Below are positions 1 to 8,369 of a DNA stretch of 39,055 nucleotides, one piece after another (positions within the stretch are counted from its first letter, which is position 1; each line of letters begins with the position of its first letter). The DNA comes from Vallitalea sp. (GTDB lineage: Bacteria > Bacillota > Clostridia > Lachnospirales > Vallitaleaceae). Both the position numbers and the translations under genes were made by a program. The notes under the pieces are model-generated. The model was not told the origin of the DNA and did no database searches. It saw only the letters and a list, made by a program, of their open reading frames with translations. The DNA is taken from the NCBI GenBank assembly GCA_025210515.1, contig JAOARM010000005.1, forward strand, positions 1 to 39,055, read 5' to 3'.

Positions 1-1227
1 CATTGTATCCCACATACCGTTTGGTAAATAAACTCTATCAAAATATGGGAATATACGAACATCTTTATAAGAATCATAATATGAAGTTAAGTCACCTAAA
101 TCTACGTCTACATCATTTAATCCAGATGGAACTGCATTAAATTCACAAATTCTCTTTGCATTTTCTGGTCTTGCACAATACTCTAAGAATAATTTAGCAG
201 CATCAACACTTTTTGAATCTTTCCAAACACCGATACTAAATCTTTCTCCACCAACAAAAGTGTGTGTATCACCTTCTGCAATTGCAGGTACTGGCATAAT
301 ACCACCTTTGATATCTGGATTAGTTTTCTTAGCTTCTTGAATTAAATAAGGACCATATACTGCAAAAGCAACTTCGTTATTACCAAATGCCATAGCTGAG
401 TCAGAATATCCAGCTGTTAATACATCTTCATTCAAATATCCTTTTTTATAAAGCTCTAAGAATTTTGCTGGCAATGGTGTGAAATTATTCCATTCAAAGC
501 TTCCATCTTTCAATTGTTCGCCATAATTATCTTCCATGCTTATAAAAGAAGGTGTAGCAAAGAAATCAAAGAAGAAACCTACTGGCCATGAATCTTTTCC
601 AGCTAAATGTATTGGTGTAACTTTTCCACCACTCTTAGTTTTAATAGTTTCACATGCTTCTAATAATTCCGCATAAGTTGTTGGTACGTCAACTCCATAC
701 TCTTCTAATAATCCAGCATTGTATACCATACCTGTTTTTTCTTGATCAACTGGTAATGCATATACTTTTCCATCATTGTCAATAACAGCAGGCTTAATTG
801 ATTCGCTTAAACGACCAACCCATGATTCATCTCTTAAATCTGCTAAGTATTTACCATATCTTACTTGAGCCCATCCATGAGTCTCAAAAATATCAGGCAA
901 TTGATTTGAAGCCATTTTGATCTTTAACACATTTTCGTAATCTTGACCAATAGCATTAACTTCAACTTTAATATTTGGATTATCTTTCATGAACTGTTCA
1001 GCTATTGTTGAAATCATATTATCTGGATCAGCTACGATTGCTATATCTAATGTTTGTATTTCATCTTTCTTGCCATTGTCTTTTTTATTATCATCTTTGT
1101 TATCAACAGTTTCTTTTTTGTCTCCATCAGTAGTTTGTTTATTATTATCATTGTTACTGCACCCAACCACCATACCTAGTGTTAATACAATTGCAATCAC
1201 CATCATTAAATTTTTCTTAAAAAACAT
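1..1227 (-). CDS. ABC transporter solute-binding lipoprotein, partial
   Basis: 409 codons are visible; the C-terminus lies beyond the left edge. The N-terminus (MFFKKNLMMVIAIVLTLG) is a signal peptide ending in a lipobox with VVGC, so the protein should be lipid-anchored outside the membrane. A low-complexity D/K/N/T linker follows, then a family 1 (SBP_bac_8-like) sugar-binding fold with typical segments: QLPDIFETHGWAQ, YALPVDQEKTGMVYN, and GGERFSIGVWKDSK. The likely role is capture of a carbohydrate or oligosaccharide for an ABC importer whose permeases would lie to the left. The start is supported by GGGAGGT just upstream (about 1234-1240). A -10-like TATAAT on the minus strand at 1256-1261 has no good -35, which fits activator-dependent expression. 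Substrate is unknown. Confidence 0.88.
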   Translation of the reverse strand, partial: MFFKKNLMMVIAIVLTLGMVVGCSNNDNNKQTTDGDKKETVDNKDDNKKDNGKKDEIQTLDIAIVADPDNMISTIAEQFMKDNPNIKVEVNAIGQDYENVLKIKMASNQLPDIFETHGWAQVRYGKYLADLRDESWVGRLSESIKPAVIDNDGKVYALPVDQEKTGMVYNAGLLEEYGVDVPTTYAELLEACETIKTKSGGKVTPIHLAGKDSWPVGFFFDFFATPSFISMEDNYGEQLKDGSFEWNNFTPLPAKFLELYKKGYLNEDVLTAGYSDSAMAFGNNEVAFAVYGPYLIQEAKKTNPDIKGGIMPVPAIAEGDTHTFVGGERFSIGVWKDSKSVDAAKLFLEYCARPENAKRICEFNAVPSGLNDVDVDLGDLTSYYDSYKDVRIFPYFDRVYLPNGMWDTM

Positions 1228-1824
1228 TTAACTACCTCCCTTTAATAATACCTTCATTATAAGTAACCTTGCTGTCATTCGATCGATTAAGCATGTTTGT
1301 TAATTATATATAAAATAATACTACTTTTTTGCCGTTTTTTAAATATAATAAAACTATGATTGACTTGTTCATTATTACGATTTGTTAATTATGAACAATA
1401 AAAATCATAATTTTAAACTATGGCAGTAAGATTTCACTATAGATATCAAAATATATTTATACTATAAACTAGATAAAACCTATTAAAGATTTTCCCTTAA
1501 ATGAATATATACTATAATTAATAAACACTAATTATATAATACTTTTATAATATTATTCTGTGAAATGACAGCAATATCCTCTTTACATTTTACCCACTTT
1601 TCTATTATACTATACATAAGAATAACAATATTTAATTAGGACATTTCAAGTAATGTCACGTCTTGTACAAAAAGTTTTAATTTTATTGTTTTATAACTTT
1701 GCGAACTTTCTTTATTTAAGTAGTTTCAGGCGTATTTGGTTTATTCTGCATCTATTGATTAACTGATATATGCTAGTGTAAAACTATATAGTATATATAG
1801 GTCAAGTAATAAGGAAGTGATAAA
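1228..1824. other. Divergent intergenic region, 597 bp
   Basis: Non-coding and AT-rich; it separates the sugar-binding lipoprotein from mecA. It holds a minus-strand TATAAT (1256-1261), an 11-bp motif TTGCTGTCATT at 1269-1279 repeated in inverted orientation at 1564-1574, the 8-bp palindrome TCGATCGA at 1279-1286, and a large imperfect palindrome at 1356-1408. I see no ORF with a ribosome binding site. It probably carries the control sites of the transporter operon. Confidence 0.6.
1356..1408. repeat. Imperfect palindrome upstream of transporter gene
   Basis: Left arm ATGATT (1356-1361) and TTGTTCAT (1365-1372) pair with ATGAACAA (1391-1398) and AATCAT (1403-1408) around an 18-nt centre. There is no T tract directly after it, so it is more likely an operator or cruciform than a terminator. 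Confidence 0.45.
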
Positions 1825-2472
1825 ATGAAAATCGAGAAAATTAGTAACGCTCAAATTAAATGTACTTTAAATAAAACTGATTTATCATCCAGACAAATTA
1901 AAATTAGCGAACTTGCCTATGGAACTGAAAAAGCTCAAGAACTATTTCAGGATATGATGGCACAAGCTTCTGATGAGTTTGGTTTTGAGGCTGATAACGT
2001 GCCTCTAATGATTGAAGCAATTCCACTTTCAAAAGAAAGTATTATGTTGATTATTACCAAGATAGATAATCCTGAAGAGATAGACGATAAATTTGCTTCT
2101 ATTCCTAAGCAAAACATAAGAAAGTTTAAGAAAAAAGAAACTACTAAACAAACTGAAACTACAGAAAATAAAGTTGTTACTAATCAACTAATATATAGTT
2201 TTAATACACTTGATTATGTAACTAAAGCGGCTAAGATCGTACGTCCATTATATGATGGTATTAATTCATTATATAAGAACGAAACTCTTAACGAATATTA
2301 TCTTGTACTTCATAAATCTGATAATGAAGGTAATGCATTTATAGGTCTTAATGGTTTATTATCAGAATATGGACAAAAGATTAACTCGTCAAATTTAATG
2401 GAATCATTCTATGAAGAACATTACGAATCTATTATTATAGATAAAGCTATTCAAGTATTAGCTGAGTTATAA
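1825..2472 (+). CDS. mecA: MecA-family adaptor protein
   Basis: 215 aa, close to the usual MecA length of about 210-220. MecA proteins bind substrates with the N-terminal domain and deliver them to the ClpC ATPase through the C-terminal domain for ClpCP proteolysis; in Bacillus they act on competence and stress regulators. The N-terminal half fits: MKIEKISNAQIKCTLNKTDL, then ELAYGTEKAQELFQDMM and an acidic stretch. A charged K/T/E linker (about residues 95-118) precedes the C-terminal domain (YSFNTLDYVTKAAKIV to the end). AAGGAAGTGA lies just upstream of the ATG. Monocistronic, with a strong terminator directly after. The target in this organism is unknown. Confidence 0.85.
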   Translation: MKIEKISNAQIKCTLNKTDLSSRQIKISELAYGTEKAQELFQDMMAQASDEFGFEADNVPLMIEAIPLSKESIMLIITKIDNPEEIDDKFASIPKQNIRKFKKKETTKQTETTENKVVTNQLIYSFNTLDYVTKAAKIVRPLYDGINSLYKNETLNEYYLVLHKSDNEGNAFIGLNGLLSEYGQKINSSNLMESFYEEHYESIIIDKAIQVLAEL

Positions 2473-2479
2473 CAATAAA

Positions 2480-2503
2480 GGGGCTGAATATCAGCCCCTT
2501 TTT
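2480..2503 (+). terminator. Rho-independent terminator of mecA
   Basis: GGGGCTGA-ATA-TCAGCCCC followed by TTTTT: a perfect 8-bp GC-rich stem with a 3-nt loop. A-rich DNA on the other side lets it also serve the convergent minus-strand gene ending at 2516. Confidence 0.93.
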
Positions 2504-2515
2504 AATACCATATTA

Positions 2516-2719
2516 TTATTTACTTTCTAAGTAAGAATTTATTTTTCCCATTAACTCTTCTATATCCATTCCATGTACAAAAGCTGCCTCTTCTAATGTT
2601 TCACCTTGAGATGATGGACACCCAATACAATGCATACCAGATTCTAATAAAATAGGAATAATTCCTTGATCAACCGCAATAATATCAGCTATAATCATAT
2701 CTTTTGTTACTTTTGCCAT
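2516..2719 (-). CDS. DUF1858 / hybrid-cluster-associated redox disulfide protein
   Basis: 67 aa. It matches the small DUF1858 family (TIGR03980-like): an N-terminal helical region (KVTKDMIIADIIAVDQGIIP), then HCIGCPSSQGETLEEA, whose C-x-x-C pair is the presumed redox-active or metal-binding disulfide, then a helix ending in INSYLESK. Proteins of this type occur in anaerobes, often near hybrid cluster proteins, but none is present here. AAGGAGG lies upstream of the ATG. Function is not established; a thiol-redox role is inferred from the CxxC. Confidence 0.85.
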   Translation of the reverse strand: MAKVTKDMIIADIIAVDQGIIPILLESGMHCIGCPSSQGETLEEAAFVHGMDIEELMGKINSYLESK

Positions 2720-2925
2720 ATTGTATTACCTCCTTATAATCTAAAGTATACCCATATATAACGAAATTAACTACTTGTAATATCTAGTTAACTTCATAGT
2801 TAATGCTTATACTAATTTTTGTAATTCCTCATTATTATAATATAAATTATATTATTTTACAAACTTAATTTATTTCTATATTAGTAAGAAATTCAGCTTA
2901 TTTATTATTGTATTTATTTATATAA

Positions 2926-3639
2926 TTATGTTCGCCTATATATATCCACATGATATTTATACAGATCTGGACGATAATAAGATTCCTCATAAAATAACTT
3001 TTCATTATTTGCCAAATAACTAATACCAGTAATTTTTAGCAACGCTCTTACTTTGTGCATCTTAAATATATTCATTGTAACATTATTAGCTATACAGGCA
3101 TCAATATCACAAGAAATATTTTCAATCTTATATCCATAATTACATTCTAATATTTCATATAAAGACTCACTAACATCGTATTGATGCAAGTTAGGACATC
3201 TACTTTTTTGTATATATACTGTTTCAAGTGCCATAGGAAGCTCATTACCTAATCTAAGTCTTTTTAACTTATAAAATTCAGTTTTATAAGGAACTTCCAT
3301 AGTGCTACTAATTTCTTTCAAATTATATACTGTTGAAAATTCTATAATCTTAGTACTTGGTACAAATCCTCTTTCTTTTAACGTGTCAGTAAAACTCTTT
3401 ACATTTCGTTGAAGAAATCCAGGAGATGAAACAAATGTGCCTCTTCCTTTTTCTCTATAAACTTTACCTTCCTTAACTAATTCGTTAATTGCTTGTCTTG
3501 CAGTCATTCTACTTAAGTTAAACATCCCACATAGTTGTCTTTCAGAAGGTATTTTTTCACCTGAAGGATACTCGCCTTTATTAATTTTGTCTTCTATTAT
3601 TTTCTTTATTTTTATATATTTAGGTTCTATCTTTTCCAT
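2926..3639 (-). CDS. GntR family transcriptional regulator, HutC/UTRA type
   Basis: 237 aa. An N-terminal GntR winged helix (about 1-70) contains PSERQLCGMFNLSRMTARQA and the wing GKVYREKGRGTFV. A C-terminal UTRA ligand-binding domain (about 85-235) contains LKRLRLGNELPMALETVYI and YEESYYRPDLYKYHV. I chose the ATG at 3639 because AAAGGTGA sits just upstream; an in-frame ATG at 3678 adds 13 residues and lacks a site. UTRA regulators bind small metabolites and usually repress nearby genes. This one is divergent from the pfl operon, whose promoter contains a TGTATACA palindrome, so control of pfl is plausible. The ligand is unknown. Confidence 0.9.
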   Translation of the reverse strand: MEKIEPKYIKIKKIIEDKINKGEYPSGEKIPSERQLCGMFNLSRMTARQAINELVKEGKVYREKGRGTFVSSPGFLQRNVKSFTDTLKERGFVPSTKIIEFSTVYNLKEISSTMEVPYKTEFYKLKRLRLGNELPMALETVYIQKSRCPNLHQYDVSESLYEILECNYGYKIENISCDIDACIANNVTMNIFKMHKVRALLKITGISYLANNEKLFYEESYYRPDLYKYHVDIYRRT

Positions 3640-3825
3640 ATTTTCACCTTTTTTCAAGAAAGCCATTGATAATTTCAACTACTATTAAATTATAATTCTC
3701 ATTAATTTAATATAAAATACCAATTATATCAAGTATATTTTATCATTGATAATTAGTATATTCAACTGTTTTATCAGTTTATAATATTTTATATTAAATA
3801 ATAATTATTATTTATTAAAAACTTC

Positions 3826-3855
3826 TTGACGTGTATACAGTATTCAGTATATAAT
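3826..3855 (+). promoter_or_regulatory. Sigma-A promoter of pfl operon with candidate GntR operator
   Basis: TTGACG (3826-3831), an 18-bp spacer, and TATAAT (3850-3855). The spacer starts with the perfect 8-bp palindrome TGTATACA (3832-3839), the kind of GTATAC-containing dyad bound by several UTRA-type GntR regulators. A repressor there would block polymerase. The start site would lie near 3862, leaving a leader of about 195 nt. Confidence 0.7.
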
Positions 3856-3944
3856 GTGCGTATAGAATTTAACAATCTATTTTATATGGTTACCTTAATA
3901 TAACCTATTATCTAATAATTATATTTATCATTATATATAATAGC

Positions 3945-3997
3945 TTATTATTAATTACCAAATAAATAATGATATTAATTACTTTGGTGAATAATAA
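3945..3997 (+). promoter_or_regulatory. Hairpin in the pfl leader RNA
   Basis: TTATTATT (3945-3952) and ACCAAA (3957-3962) pair with TTTGGT (3983-3988) and AATAATAA (3990-3997), with a 20-nt loop. It sits in the long untranslated leader, about 60 nt before the pfl start codon. There is no T tract. It could affect mRNA stability or translation; it matches no riboswitch class I recognise. Confidence 0.35.
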
Positions 3998-4056
3998 CGA
4001 TAGATAACTAGGTAAAATTTATTTAATATAAAATCACAAAACAGGAGGTCTTTTCT

Positions 4057-6288
4057 ATGAATGAAAACTGGAAAAACTTTAACCCAGGTAATTGGGAGAA
4101 TAACATTGATGTAAGAGATTTTATTCAAAATAACTATAACCCTTATGAAGGTGATTCATCTTTCTTAGAAGGTGCTACAGACGATACACTCAAATTATGG
4201 GAAAAAGTATCTGTACTTATGAAAGAAGAAACAAACAAAGGCATATTAGATGTTGAAACAAAAAAACCATCTTCTATCGTTTCACATGGTGCTGGATATG
4301 TAGATAAAGATTTAGAAAAAATCGTTGGTTTCCAAACTGATAAACCTCTAAAAAGAGGAATTATGCCTTATGGTGGTATTAGAGTTGTAAGAAATGCATT
4401 ACATTCTTATGGATACGAACTTGATAAAAACACAGATGAGATATTCACTAATTATAGAAAAACTCATAACGAAGGTGTTTTTGATGCTTATACTGAAAAT
4501 ATGCGTCAAGCAAGACATTCAGGAATAATAACTGGTCTTCCAGATGCTTATGGAAGAGGTAGAATTATTGGTGATTATAGACGTGTTGCTCTATATGGTA
4601 TTGATTTTCTAATAGAAAAGAAAATAGAAGAGAAAAAACAACTAGAAATGGATTACATGGAGCCAAATGTTATTGTTCTTAGAGAAGAACTTTCTGAACA
4701 AATAAAAGCTTTAAAACAATTAGTAGAAATGGCTAAATCTTATGATCTTGATATTAGTAAGCCAGCTGCTAATGCAAAAGAAGCTATTCAATGGACATAT
4801 TTCGGATATCTTGGTGCAATAAAAGAACAAGATGGAGCTGCAATGTCTCTTGGTAGAGTTTCTTCATTCCTTGATATATATATTGAAAGAGATTTACAAA
4901 ATGGCGTAATAACAGAAAAAGAAGCTCAAGAATTAATGGATCAATTCGTTATGAAGCTTAGAATGGTAAGATTTTTACGTACTCCAGCTTATAATGAATT
5001 ATTCTCAGGCGACCCAACATGGGTTACAGAAGTAATTGGAGGAATGGGTGTTGATGGTAGAACTCTAGTAACAAAGAACAGCTTTAGAATTCTTCATACA
5101 CTATATAACCTAGGACCTGCTCCAGAACCAAACTTAACTGTACTTTGGTCAGAAAACTTACCAGAGAACTTCAAAAAATATGTTGCAAAAGCATCTATTG
5201 ATACAAGTTCAATTCAATATGAAAATGATGACCTTATGAGAATTTGGTATGGTGATGATTACGGTATCGCTTGTTGTGTATCTGCTATGAAAATCGGAAA
5301 ACAAATGCAATTCTTTGGTGCTAGAGCCAATCTTGCAAAAGCATTATTATATGCAATTAACGGTGGTAAAGATGAGAAAACTGGCGAGCAAATAGGACCA
5401 GAATTAGCACCTATTACTTCAGAATATCTTGATTTTGATGAAGTAACAAGAAAATTTGACGGTGTACTTGACTGGTTAGCTCAACTTTATATTAACACAT
5501 TAAATATTATTCATTATATGCATGATAAATACTGCTACGAGCGTTTACAAATGTCTCTACATGACAAAGACGTTTTAAGAACTTCTGCTTGTGGTATTGC
5601 GGGTCTTTCAGTAGTAGCTGACTCATTATCTGCAATTAAACATTCAAAAGTAAAAATAATCAGAAATGAAGCTGGTTTAGCTGTTGACTATGAAGTAGAA
5701 CAAGAATCATTCCCTGCATTCGGTAACAACGATGAACGTGTTGATAACATTGCAAGTGAAATTGTTGAAAACTTCATGAACAAATTAAGAAAACACAAAA
5801 CTTATAGAGATTCTGTTCCTACTATGTCAATTCTTACTATTACTTCTAACGTAGTTTATGGTAAGAAAACTGGAAGTACTCCAGATGGTAGAAAAGCAGG
5901 GGAACCATTTGCTCCAGGTGCTAACCCAATGCATGGTAGAGATAAAAATGGTGCTATTGCTTCTATGGCATCAGTAGCTAAATTACCATACGAGCATGCA
6001 GAAGATGGAATATCATATACATTCTCTATTGTACCAAAAGCATTAGGAAAAGATATTAATACTCGAGTTAATAACCTTGTAGGTATGTTAGATGGTTATT
6101 TCCATGATAAAGGACATCATATTAACGTTAACGTATTTGATAAAGAAACATTAATAGATGCAATGGAACATCCAGAAAAATACCCACAACTAACTATTCG
6201 TGTATCTGGATATGCTGTTAACTTCGTAAAATTAACTAGAGAACAACAACTAGATGTAATTAATAGAACTTTCCACGAAAGAGCATAA
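4057..6288 (+). CDS. pflB: Pyruvate formate-lyase (formate C-acetyltransferase)
   Basis: 743 aa, near the 760 aa of E. coli PflB. It converts pyruvate and CoA to acetyl-CoA and formate by a glycyl-radical mechanism in the cytoplasm of fermenting cells. The catalytic cysteine pair is in [12 protein letters not shown] (C406-C407). The C-terminal glycyl-radical loop is RVSGYAVNF with G718 as the radical site. The presence of CC rather than a single Cys with a different pocket favours true PFL over diol dehydratase or choline lyase relatives. AGGAGGT lies upstream of the ATG. The activase follows 31 nt downstream, so the two form an operon. Confidence 0.97.
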   Translation: MNENWKNFNPGNWENNIDVRDFIQNNYNPYEGDSSFLEGATDDTLKLWEKVSVLMKEETNKGILDVETKKPSSIVSHGAGYVDKDLEKIVGFQTDKPLKRGIMPYGGIRVVRNALHSYGYELDKNTDEIFTNYRKTHNEGVFDAYTENMRQARHSGIITGLPDAYGRGRIIGDYRRVALYGIDFLIEKKIEEKKQLEMDYMEPNVIVLREELSEQIKALKQLVEMAKSYDLDISKPAANAKEAIQWTYFGYLGAIKEQDGAAMSLGRVSSFLDIYIERDLQNGVITEKEAQELMDQFVMKLRMVRFLRTPAYNELFSGDPTWVTEVIGGMGVDGRTLVTKNSFRILHTLYNLGPAPEPNLTVLWSENLPENFKKYVAKASIDTSSIQYENDDLMRIWYGDDYGIACCVSAMKIGKQMQFFGARANLAKALLYAINGGKDEKTGEQIGPELAPITSEYLDFDEVTRKFDGVLDWLAQLYINTLNIIHYMHDKYCYERLQMSLHDKDVLRTSACGIAGLSVVADSLSAIKHSKVKIIRNEAGLAVDYEVEQESFPAFGNNDERVDNIASEIVENFMNKLRKHKTYRDSVPTMSILTITSNVVYGKKTGSTPDGRKAGEPFAPGANPMHGRDKNGAIASMASVAKLPYEHAEDGISYTFSIVPKALGKDINTRVNNLVGMLDGYFHDKGHHINVNVFDKETLIDAMEHPEKYPQLTIRVSGYAVNFVKLTREQQLDVINRTFHERA

Positions 6289-6319
6289 TTCATATAAATT
6301 TAGCATGGAGGTTAGTTTA

Positions 6320-7057
6320 ATGAGTATAATGGGAAAAATTCATTCTATAGAGACTTGTGGAACTGTAGATGGTCCTGGTATAAGATTTGTTATATTTATG
6401 CAAGGTTGTCCTCTTAGATGTAAGTATTGTCATAATCCTGATACTTGGAAACTAGCCGATGGAGAAAATAAGTCAGTAGATGAATTAATGACAGAAATCA
6501 AGAAATACAAATCATATATGAACTTTTCTGGCGGTGGAGTAACTGTTACAGGTGGTGAACCATTACTTCAAGCAGAATTTGTAAAAGAATTATTTATAAA
6601 ATGTAAAAAAGAAGGTATCCACACAACTATTGATACATCAGGTTATCTTTTTAATAATACTATTAAAGAAGTTCTTAACTATACTGATTTGGTATTACTT
6701 GATATTAAATGTTTTGATAGAACTCAATATAAATATATAACAGGAGTTCCACTTGATCCTACAATTTCCTTTATGAATTACTTAGGTGATATTGATAAAC
6801 CTGTATGGATACGATATGTATTAGTACCGGGTCTTAGTGATAACGAAACACATATTGAAAACTTATCACTATTTCTAAGTGATTTCAATAACGTGGAACG
6901 CATTGAGCTTCTTCCATTTCATAAAATGGGGGAATTCAAGTGGAAAGAACTTGGTTATACTTATGAGTTAGAAGATACTATTGAGCCAAGCAAAGAAGAA
7001 GTTATAAAAGCAATGGCTATTATAAAAATGCATAATTTGAACGTAGTTACTAACTAA
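6320..7057 (+). CDS. pflA: Pyruvate formate-lyase activating enzyme
   Basis: 245 aa. A radical SAM protein that uses a 4Fe-4S cluster and S-adenosylmethionine to abstract hydrogen from the PFL glycine. The cluster motif is CPLRCKYC (C30, C34, C37), preceded by SIETCGTVDGPGIRFVIFMQ, typical of PflA. Further family segments are FSGGGVTVTGGEPLLQ and LLPFHKMGEFKW. The start at 6320 follows GGAGG (6307-6311) with 8-nt spacing; the in-frame ATG at 6305 lies upstream of that site and is unlikely. Lacking the extra ferredoxin-like Cys motifs of the choline or glycerol activases, it is the short PflA form. Confidence 0.96.
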   Translation: MSIMGKIHSIETCGTVDGPGIRFVIFMQGCPLRCKYCHNPDTWKLADGENKSVDELMTEIKKYKSYMNFSGGGVTVTGGEPLLQAEFVKELFIKCKKEGIHTTIDTSGYLFNNTIKEVLNYTDLVLLDIKCFDRTQYKYITGVPLDPTISFMNYLGDIDKPVWIRYVLVPGLSDNETHIENLSLFLSDFNNVERIELLPFHKMGEFKWKELGYTYELEDTIEPSKEEVIKAMAIIKMHNLNVVTN

Positions 7058-7066
7058 AATATATTA

Positions 7067-7135
7067 ATCTCGCAAAAAATAATAATTTTGACTAATACTT
7101 TATTTATAATCTAGTAAAATAATTTTTTGCGAGAT
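7067..7135. repeat. Long inverted repeat after the pfl operon
   Basis: ATCTCGCAAAAAAT (7067-7080) pairs with ATTTTTTGCGAGAT near 7122-7135; the arms continue inward through AATTTTGACTA and TAGTAAAAT with small bulges. It begins 9 nt after the pflA stop codon. No T tract follows, though the right arm holds six T's. It probably ends or protects the pfl mRNA. Confidence 0.55.
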
Positions 7136-7224
7136 ACTTATTATATCTATATATATCAATTTGTTCTCATATAATGAATAAATTTTATAGTTTCATTTAT
7201 ATAGTAATTATCCCAAAATTATGC

Positions 7225-7466
<242 letters not shown>

Positions 7467-7506
7467 TTTAATTACTCAATTTGGTTAATTTATATTTTCC
7501 AAAGTA

Positions 7507-7540
7507 AAAATGAAGAAGCCTAATAGCTCCTTCATTTTTT
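7507..7540. terminator. Bidirectional terminator between ferredoxin and MerR genes
   Basis: AAATGAAGaAGC and GCTcCTTCATTT form a stem with one mismatch, followed by a T run on the plus strand and, in the other direction, by TTTTTAC. It overlaps the stop codon of the MerR-type gene. Confidence 0.75.
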
Positions 7541-8116
7541 AAATTTGAATCTTTTTTTCTTCTTATTAGATGATGCAGCTATTTGTTGTCTCATTTTCTG
7601 CATTTCTCTAATTGTTTCATCAAGTTTTTTATATCGCCTTTCTTCAATTTCTTCTCTTTCTTCAAATAATAATCTAACCTCACTAGATACTTCTTTAGTA
7701 ACTGCAATTTTTAGCTTTTCGTTATTTTCCTTTAAAGTATCCAGTAATATTGCCTTCATAAACTCTTGAAACTGCTCTACTTTATTTTTTCCCGAGTCAG
7801 GTATAGATACAGTTAATTCATCTTCTGAAGACCTCTCTATTTCCTCTGTAGGTACTATATCTGTTGTCTCAGTCAATAACTTGTCCTCTTCTAGCATATC
7901 AGGCAACAGCATTTTTATTGCCTTTAGTTGTAATCCCTGGTCTTTTAATTTCTTAACATTTCTAAGCATTATTATATCTTCTTCTCTAAAATATCTATGC
8001 CCCATTTCATTTCTTGGAATCTCAAGTTCAAGCTCTTCTTCCCAATATCTAAGTACATGAGGCTCCACATCAAGTTTTTTTGAAGCATCAGATATTATAT
8101 ATCTTATATCTGTCAT
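7532..8116 (-). CDS. MerR-type HTH protein with C-terminal coiled coil
   Basis: 194 aa. The N-terminal MerR-like winged helix (about 1-75) contains YIISDASKKLDVEPHVLRYW, a wing (EIPRNEMGHRYF) and EEDIIMLRNVKKLKDQGLQL. An acidic linker follows (about 90-120), then a charged coiled coil (KENNEKLKIAVTKEV to MQKMRQQIA) and a basic tail (KKKKRFKFKK). There is no effector-binding domain with metal cysteines, so the classic metal or drug sensor role is unlikely; the plan recalls RacA or DUF3967-like MerR proteins. The start at 8116 follows AGGAGGGGG; the ATG at 8140 lies before that site. It is divergent from the surface reductase, which it might regulate (inference only). Confidence 0.82.
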   Translation of the reverse strand: MTDIRYIISDASKKLDVEPHVLRYWEEELELEIPRNEMGHRYFREEDIIMLRNVKKLKDQGLQLKAIKMLLPDMLEEDKLLTETTDIVPTEEIERSSEDELTVSIPDSGKNKVEQFQEFMKAILLDTLKENNEKLKIAVTKEVSSEVRLLFEEREEIEERRYKKLDETIREMQKMRQQIAASSNKKKKRFKFKK

Positions 8117-8156
8117 GTTCCCCCTCCTATTTGTAAACATTTCCCATATAATTACT

Positions 8157-8184
8157 ATTATACCATATATTTACAATTTCGCAA
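8157..8184 (-). promoter_or_regulatory. Promoter of MerR-type gene
   Basis: Minus strand: TTGCGA (8184-8179), 16-bp spacer, TATAAT (8162-8157) preceded by TGG, an extended -10. Located 41 bp before the chosen start codon. Confidence 0.65.
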
Positions 8185-8289
8185 GTGCTTAACAATGTTT
8201 TATTAAGTTCTTATTATTATCTTAACCCTATATTTTTTATATCTGATTATAATCTTATTTGCTTAAAATGAACAAAATAAACAATTCAC

Positions 8290-8318
8290 TTGAAAGAGCT
8301 ATTGCTTTTGTTTATAAT
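8290..8318 (+). promoter_or_regulatory. Sigma-A promoter of flavoprotein gene
   Basis: TTGAAA (8290-8295), 17-bp spacer, TATAAT (8313-8318). The start site would be near 8325, giving a leader of about 45 nt. Confidence 0.8.
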
Positions 8319-8369
8319 GCTATATGGTTTAGTTAAATTTTACACAATCTTAAGGAGGAAATAATAACT

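Noticed and set aside
2767..2803. Three TAGTTAA copies (one inverted) between the DUF1858 gene and the GntR gene
   Set aside because: A 7-bp AT-rich motif close together is expected by chance; no clear terminator or operator structure.
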